A DNA stretch of 5,905 bases from Pseudomonadota bacterium (GTDB lineage Bacteria; Bdellovibrionota_C; UBA2361; OMII01), in NCBI GenBank assembly GCA_027486155.1, contig JAIXPR010000247.1, positions 1 to 5,905 on the forward strand, in the 5' to 3' direction. Under the pieces are notes generated by a model. It made no database searches, had not been told where the DNA came from, and saw only the letters and a list, made by a program, of their open reading frames with translations. Every line of letters starts with the position of its first letter. The stretch's first letter is position 1. The position numbers were made by a program, and so were the translations under genes. Below are positions 1 to 3,576 of the stretch, piece by piece.

Positions 1-3
1 CTT

Positions 4-30
4 TTGAATTTGAGCAAACACGACTAGAAT
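4..30 (+). promoter_or_regulatory. Candidate sigma-70-like promoter of the kinase-regulator pair
   Basis: A TAGAAT hexamer at 25-30 matches five of six bases of the -10 consensus. A TTGAAT hexamer at 4-9 matches four of six of the -35 consensus. The spacer is 15 bases, shorter than ideal, so the -35 part is less certain than the -10. Transcription would begin near 37 and leave a short leader carrying the Shine-Dalgarno sequence at 43-48. The window begins just upstream, so other promoter or operator elements may be cut off. Confidence 0.4.
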
Positions 31-42
31 CCGCCCGGGATA

Positions 43-48
43 GAGAGG
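43..48 (+). promoter_or_regulatory. Ribosome binding site of the RegB-like kinase
   Basis: GAGAGG lies 7 bases before the ATG at 56 and is a good match to the purine-rich Shine-Dalgarno sequence. It supports the chosen start. It is the only clear Shine-Dalgarno sequence before a gene start in this window, which makes the SD-less starts further on stand out. Confidence 0.65.
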
Positions 49-55
49 CTGTACA

Positions 56-1303
56 ATGATACCAATTTCCGAGGAGGGGCTTAAATTACGGTGGCTCGCG
101 GGCGCACGGTGGCTGACCATACTCGGATTACTTCTCGCGTTCGTCGTGGGACGTGTCGCGCTAGGCTTTACCTTTGATGGAGAGCCCTTCGTCGACATCA
201 TGGTGATCCTTATCGCGAGCAACCTCGCGTTGTACGTACCCACCATCCCGCCATCCGAGCGGCTTATATCAGTAGCGATCGTCGCGGACGTTATCCTGCT
301 CACAACCTTCCTCTACCTCTACGGTGGATCAACCAATCCACTTAGCTCGTTCTTCTTTCTTTACGTGATCATCGCCTCCATTCTTCTGCCACCCATTTGG
401 GGATGGGTCATAGCCGCGTTCTCATCCCTCTGCTTCACCTCCCTCTTCTTCTTCTTTGTTCCCATTCCGGAGCTCACCGACACCCATCGGCACCACCACG
501 ACGGCTTCTCCACTCACCTTCAGGGGATGCTGATTACCTTCTCGTTCACGGCGTTCGTGATCGTGTACTTCGTGACCCACCTCATCACGGCCCTGCGGTC
601 GCGGGAGCGGAAGCTTGAGGTCTTGCGTGAGAAACATCACCACAGCGAACGGCTCGCCGGACTCACCACCCTTGCCGCTGGAGCGGCGCACGAGCTCCGT
701 AATCCCCTTGCCACCATCAGCATCGCCATCAACGAACTCGCTCAGGAGCTGGAGCAAACGCCCTCCAACCCAGATATGGTGGTTGAGGCCCGAAGCATTC
801 AAGCCGCGGTTGAGCGATGCCAAAGGATCATCGACGAGCTGTGTCGCACCGCTGGCGTAGTTGGTGGGGAGCCACTTACCACCACATCGGTTGCGGAGAT
901 TCTTGATCAGGTTCTTCAAAACCTACCGAATAGGGAGATATGCAAGATTCACATCGATACCAACCTGGCGCGGACGCCTATTCGCACGTTCGTCTCAAGC
1001 GTTATGCACGCCCTCCTCTCGCTCGTGCGCAACGGGTTGGAGTACGGGCAGGTTGACGTGCACGTGAGTCGCTCGGGCGATATGATACACTTTTCTGTGC
1101 GAGATCATGGGCCCGGAATCTCTGAGGATATCCTCCCTCGTTTAGGGGAGCCTTTCTTCACCACGAAGGGGCCAGGAAAGGGGATGGGCTTAGGGCTCTT
1201 CATTACTAAGACCTTCGCGGATCGCATCGGGGGTTCCCTCTCGTTTACTTCAGAACCTAATCGCGGAACGACCGCTACACTCTCCATCCCGGATCTCACA
1301 TGA
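56..1303 (+). CDS. regB: RegB/PrrB-type membrane sensor histidine kinase (redox/quinone sensing)
   Basis: Membrane sensor kinase of 415 aa, expected to autophosphorylate on His and pass the phosphate to the regulator encoded next. Residues 1-180 hold about six hydrophobic helices (near 17-37, 47-63, 70-88, 97-114, 115-136, 157-178). GGSTNPL at 90-96 matches the RegB quinone-binding motif GGxxNPF except for the last residue. The loop H144-R-HHH followed by HLQGM at 154-158 resembles the family. The H-box is AAHELRNPLATI with His212 as phosphoacceptor. ATPase motifs follow: N326 (N box), D350-H-G-P-G-I (G1), GEPFFTTK at 364-371 (F box), GKGMGLGL at 374-381 (G2). Cys255, in RCQRII 43 residues after the His, sits where RegB has its redox-active Cys265. 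These family roles come from Rhodobacter RegB/PrrB and are inferred here. Its stop overlaps the regulator start (ATGA), implying translational coupling. The H-box reads ELRNP rather than the usual ELGTP. Confidence 0.9.
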   Translation: MIPISEEGLKLRWLAGARWLTILGLLLAFVVGRVALGFTFDGEPFVDIMVILIASNLALYVPTIPPSERLISVAIVADVILLTTFLYLYGGSTNPLSSFFFLYVIIASILLPPIWGWVIAAFSSLCFTSLFFFFVPIPELTDTHRHHHDGFSTHLQGMLITFSFTAFVIVYFVTHLITALRSRERKLEVLREKHHHSERLAGLTTLAAGAAHELRNPLATISIAINELAQELEQTPSNPDMVVEARSIQAAVERCQRIIDELCRTAGVVGGEPLTTTSVAEILDQVLQNLPNREICKIHIDTNLARTPIRTFVSSVMHALLSLVRNGLEYGQVDVHVSRSGDMIHFSVRDHGPGISEDILPRLGEPFFTTKGPGKGMGLGLFITKTFADRIGGSLSFTSEPNRGTTATLSIPDLT

Positions 1304-1842
1304 CCACTCAACCGTTTACTCCCTCAAAGTTGCTGGTTGTCGACGACGATGATCTGTATCGAAATAGTCTCGTACGCGCCTTTACTCGACGAGGGCTAGA
1401 AACAGTAGGAGCGAATTCACTGGAAACGGCAGTCTCAACGGCGGCAAGCTTTTCACCTGAGGCGGCGATAGTCGATCTGAAACTCGGACACGAGTCAGGT
1501 CTCGATGTGGTACGCGAGCTCCTCTCTCGAGACCCGAAACTTGTAGTCGTTGTCCTCACGGCCTATGGAACGATCGCGACCGCGCTTGAAGCGGTCAAGC
1601 TTGGGGCAGCCAATTACCTGACGAAACCGGTGCAGATCGAACATATCCTCGCTGCGTTCAACGGGACATCGCCAAGCCCTAAGGCGCTCTCCGCGATCCC
1701 TTCGGCCGAGCAGGTTGAGTGGGATTACATTAACCGCACCGTTCAGGAGTACGGGGGAAATGTGAGTCGGGCCGCGCAAGCCCTCGGCCTGCATCGCCGC
1801 TCACTGCAACGCAAACTCAAAAATCCCCCGCCTGTTAAATAG
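1300..1842 (+). CDS. regA: RegA/PrrA/ActR-type response regulator
   Basis: DNA-binding response regulator of 180 aa, the usual length for RegA/PrrA/ActR, and the expected partner of the kinase just upstream. The receiver domain spans about residues 8-120. The acidic pocket is D15-D18, the phosphoacceptor is D59 in IVDLKLG, the switch Thr is T87 in VVLTAYG, and the conserved Lys is K109 in LTKP. A short Pro/Ser linker (122-136) leads to WDYINR and a Fis-type helix-turn-helix at about 151-172, ending GLHRRSLQRKL, very like the RegA signature HRRTLQR. The start ATG overlaps the kinase stop by 4 bases and lacks its own Shine-Dalgarno sequence, so translation probably depends on reinitiation after the kinase. 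In known systems this regulator controls respiratory, carbon-fixation or photosynthetic genes. None of those lies in this window, so the targets are unknown. Confidence 0.92.
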   Translation: MTTQPFTPSKLLVVDDDDLYRNSLVRAFTRRGLETVGANSLETAVSTAASFSPEAAIVDLKLGHESGLDVVRELLSRDPKLVVVVLTAYGTIATALEAVKLGAANYLTKPVQIEHILAAFNGTSPSPKALSAIPSAEQVEWDYINRTVQEYGGNVSRAAQALGLHRRSLQRKLKNPPPVK

Positions 1843-1950
1843 AAAAGAGCGCACGGTGCAACCCGGATCGACCTTTGCGTCCTCTGTGGTCAAAAGATTA
1901 TTCTTCGGTCCCCTACTCTGAACGCTCGTCTCCTTTCAAGGTTATCGCGG

Positions 1951-1978
1951 TTGCGTAGTCGCTCACCTGACGTATCGT
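1951..1978 (+). promoter_or_regulatory. Candidate promoter of the 195-aa gene, possibly leaderless
   Basis: The 142-base gap after the regulator (1843-1984) holds no convincing terminator or small ORF. Near its end TTGCGT (1951-1956) and TATCGT (1973-1978) are separated by 16 bases. The -10 hexamer ends 6 bases before the ATG at 1985, so transcription could begin at the A of that start codon. The -35 matches only three of six consensus bases. No AGGAG-like sequence precedes the ATG. Confidence 0.3.
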
Positions 1979-1984
1979 GAAGCT

Positions 1985-2572
1985 ATGCATGATCGAGATG
2001 AACAGAACCGATTTCCCGGACACCCCGCTAACGAATCACTCTCCGTTCCTGAGCGACCTGCGACGTTTAAAGACCTTATCGATCAGTTCAGTATCCACAC
2101 TCCGAGCCGCCGCTCGGTGAGCATGGTTATCCCGGCAGGACTTTCTGGCTTCGACTTTCTCGTCACGGCACAGGGAGCGGTACGCGATCTCTGCGGCGCC
2201 CACCTCATCGATCCAGACCTCTTGCAGGAGTGGCGAATGTGGAACGGCTTTGCGGAATCGTCCGCTCTTCCAAGAACGATCGCGGTTCAGATCGAGATCG
2301 ATCCTCTCCACGCGCGTCGGAGGGACGAGCACGCCCTACTCCTTTGCGCTCGTGGATGTACCTTGGCCTCATACGAGGACACGGCGCTCGCGTTCGCGGC
2401 GTTCTGGATCGCAAAAGGTTCGGACCTATTCGCTAAAACCGCTGTTCAAACTACCTACAAGGGGCTTCAACTCAACGATGAAGGACTGGTAGATATCGAC
2501 CTTTATCGGGCACGATCGGTGGCAGTTGTTCGCCGCTCTCCGAGGATAGAGCCATTTTTAAGCCCCAATTAG
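1985..2572 (+). CDS. Hypothetical protein of 195 aa, family not recognised
   Basis: I do not recognise this protein. It has no signal peptide or membrane helix and looks soluble and cytoplasmic. The first 30 residues are polar and probably disordered. A mixed alpha/beta region follows: strands are suggested by VSMVIPAG (45-52), TIAVQIEID (98-106) and HALLLCAR (116-123), and a helix by TALAFAAFWIAKGSDLF (133-149). The C-terminal tail is basic, with RARSVAVVRRSPR at 175-187. Cysteines at 70, 121 and 125 do not form an obvious metal site. Codon use resembles the neighbours and the frame is uninterrupted, so it is probably a real gene. The start at 1985 is supported only by a -10-like hexamer just upstream. 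Met47 is an alternative start but would remove part of the folded region. It lies downstream of the RegBA pair on the same strand but is probably a separate unit. Confidence 0.65.
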   Translation: MHDRDEQNRFPGHPANESLSVPERPATFKDLIDQFSIHTPSRRSVSMVIPAGLSGFDFLVTAQGAVRDLCGAHLIDPDLLQEWRMWNGFAESSALPRTIAVQIEIDPLHARRRDEHALLLCARGCTLASYEDTALAFAAFWIAKGSDLFAKTAVQTTYKGLQLNDEGLVDIDLYRARSVAVVRRSPRIEPFLSPN

Positions 2573-2617
2573 AACGTGGACGAAGGGTTGGTGCCGGTGG
2601 CTCCATGCTCCTCATTC

Positions 2618-2626
2618 TGCTACAAC
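2618..2626 (+). promoter_or_regulatory. Candidate extended -10 element of yjdM, possibly leaderless
   Basis: TGCTACAAC is an extended -10 element (TGn followed by TACAAC, four of six matches to TATAAT). It ends 6 bases before the ATG at 2633, so an mRNA could begin at the start codon. I see no good -35 at the right distance, although extended -10 promoters need it less. No Shine-Dalgarno sequence precedes 2633. Confidence 0.3.
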
Positions 2627-2632
2627 CGGTGC

Positions 2633-2977
2633 ATGGACAACCTCCCCCACTGCCCACAATGTAACTCCGAACACACCTACCAAGATGGACTCCTCCTCGT
2701 CTGTCCCGAATGCGCTCATGAATGGTCACCTGAGGAAGTGGCGACGCACCAGGAGAGCGAGAGCGGTGTTATTAAAGACGCGGTAGGCAACGTCCTTCAA
2801 GATGGAGATAGTGTGACCGTTATCAAGGATCTTAAGGTTAAGGGCTCCTCAACGGTGGTGAAGGTCGGGACTAAGGTGCGCAACATCCGACTGGTCGATG
2901 GAGACCACGACATCGACTGTAAGATCGATGGCATCGGAGCGATGAAGCTCAAATCGATGTACGTAAAGAAAAACTAG
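2633..2977 (+). CDS. yjdM: YjdM/PhnA-family zinc-ribbon protein
   Basis: Small cytoplasmic protein of 114 aa in the YjdM (formerly PhnA) family, whose function is still not settled. Despite the old name, it is not the phosphonoacetate hydrolase. The N-terminal zinc ribbon has C7-P-Q-C10 and C24-P-E-C27, followed by AHEW. The C-terminal part is the conserved SH3-like beta domain with IKDAVGNVLQDGDSV, IKDLKVKGSS, KVGTKVRNIRLVDGD and DCKIDGIGAMKLKSMYVKKN. From memory it aligns nearly end to end with the 111-aa E. coli protein. An upstream in-frame GTG at 2576 would add 19 residues (through SSFCYNRC) that the family lacks, so I chose 2633, where MDNLPHCPQC matches the family start. Its stop TAG lies inside the CTAG shared with the converging gene, leaving no space for a terminator between them. 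Confidence 0.93.
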   Translation: MDNLPHCPQCNSEHTYQDGLLLVCPECAHEWSPEEVATHQESESGVIKDAVGNVLQDGDSVTVIKDLKVKGSSTVVKVGTKVRNIRLVDGDHDIDCKIDGIGAMKLKSMYVKKN

Positions 2978-3375
2978 CGTAGCGCCTCTTTCATCGCTGC
3001 CTCGATGACAGACGACTGAACCTGGCGATTGCCAAGGTGCTCCGCAAGTTGAACGAGACGCCACGAGGGATCGGTCGCGCCTCTCAGAGCTGGGAGCCCC
3101 TCAGTAGCAGGTTCGCCGAATTGGGTAGAAAGTGCGGAGCTGAATATCTTGAAGAGTGTCTCCTCACCGAGGGTCGCCGGGAGAGATACCTCTGAGGTCA
3201 CTCGTCTGACTATGCCCTGCGCGAGATGAAGAACCGCTGCCGCTGGGGTGAAGTGATCGGGGGTCACAACTGGGATCACAACGGCTGGCATCACGAATCG
3301 ATTGCCATCCAGGGTCGGAAGGTCAGCGGAGGGGCGGCCGGGGGCGTGAGCGGTAGAAGAAGATGCTGTGTTCAT
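2974..3375 (-). CDS. Hypothetical protein of 133 aa, family not recognised
   Basis: I do not recognise this protein. The first 20 or so residues are Ser/Thr/Pro/Ala-rich and look disordered. A hydrophobic strand-like segment, MPAVVIPVVTP, follows at 29-39. The rest is predicted helical: AAAVLHLAQGIVRRV (45-59), EETLFKIFSSALSTQF (71-86), and an amphipathic C-terminal pair around SWRLVQLAEHLG (104-115) and VIEAAMKEALR (123-133). There is no clear signal peptide or motif. Codon use is like the neighbours. The frame is open upstream to a TTG at 3516, but that 47-residue extension is Cys/Pro-rich, has no Shine-Dalgarno sequence and runs across a terminator-like hairpin. I therefore chose the ATG at 3375, which has a promoter directly upstream. 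It lies downstream of the large minus-strand gene and converges on yjdM. Confidence 0.62.
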   Translation of the reverse strand: MNTASSSTAHAPGRPSADLPTLDGNRFVMPAVVIPVVTPDHFTPAAAVLHLAQGIVRRVTSEVSLPATLGEETLFKIFSSALSTQFGEPATEGLPALRGATDPSWRLVQLAEHLGNRQVQSSVIEAAMKEALR

Positions 3376-3382
3376 GGGGACT

Positions 3383-3411
3383 GGTTTACTAGGTGGAGCG
3401 GTACTAGTCAA
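3383..3411 (-). promoter_or_regulatory. Candidate promoter of the 133-aa gene, possibly leaderless
   Basis: Read on the minus strand, TTGACT (3411-3406) matches five of six -35 bases. After a 17-base spacer comes TAAACC (3388-3383), a weak -10 with three of six matches. The hexamer ends 7 bases before the ATG at 3375, so transcription would begin at or next to the start codon. The -35 overlaps the last two T's of the terminator-like element just upstream. Confidence 0.4.
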
Positions 3412-3430
3412 AAAGCACCCACTATGGTGC
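3410..3430 (-). terminator. Candidate intrinsic terminator of the TIGR03790-type gene
   Basis: On the minus strand GCACC, a 6-base loop (ATAGTG) and GGTGC form a five-base-pair GC-rich stem, immediately followed by TTTTT (3414-3410). This is the layout of a Rho-independent terminator, though the stem is short. It lies about 150 bases after the stop codon of the large minus-strand gene. A weaker candidate lies closer to that stop: TGCT/AGCA with a tetraloop, followed by CTTGTTTTT, at about 3510-3530. Confidence 0.45.
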
Positions 3431-3576
3431 ATGGGTCTGGGCAATACTATGTGAAGTACTATCGATGTGGGGATTGGGGCCGCCATAGTTGCTCGGCAGC
3501 GGCAGCATAAAAACAAGTGCTGAGAAGCAGTTGCTGACGTTTAACGGCGAATCTGGTTGGGGCACTCGGATCGAGC

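Noticed and set aside
397..919. Alternative frames inside the kinase gene, including a 165-codon minus-strand frame
   Set aside because: The kinase frame has a full set of conserved motifs across this interval, and the alternatives look like shadows of it.
1843..1950. Intrinsic terminator after the response regulator
   Set aside because: Only 3-4 base-pair inverted repeats without a following T-run are present, so nothing is convincing.
1947..1962. GCGG followed by GTCGC resembling a RegA/PrrA binding site upstream of the 195-aa gene
   Set aside because: Only the GTCGC half fits the loose consensus I recall. The other half mismatches in most fixed positions, and such GC-rich words are common here.
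2278..2303. Four GATC sites within 26 bases
   Set aside because: They lie inside a coding region encoding Ile/Asp/Glu/Gln codons, and GATC is frequent across the whole window, so no origin or methylation switch is implied.
2576..2632. Upstream GTG starts for yjdM at 2576 or 2591
   Set aside because: They add residues absent from the family. The GAAGGG before 2591 is only 3 bases away, too close to serve as a ribosome binding site.
3376..3516. N-terminal extension of the 133-aa minus-strand protein back to a TTG at 3516
   Set aside because: The added residues are Cys/Pro-rich and unlike the rest, there is no Shine-Dalgarno sequence, and the stretch spans a hairpin with a T-run and a promoter.
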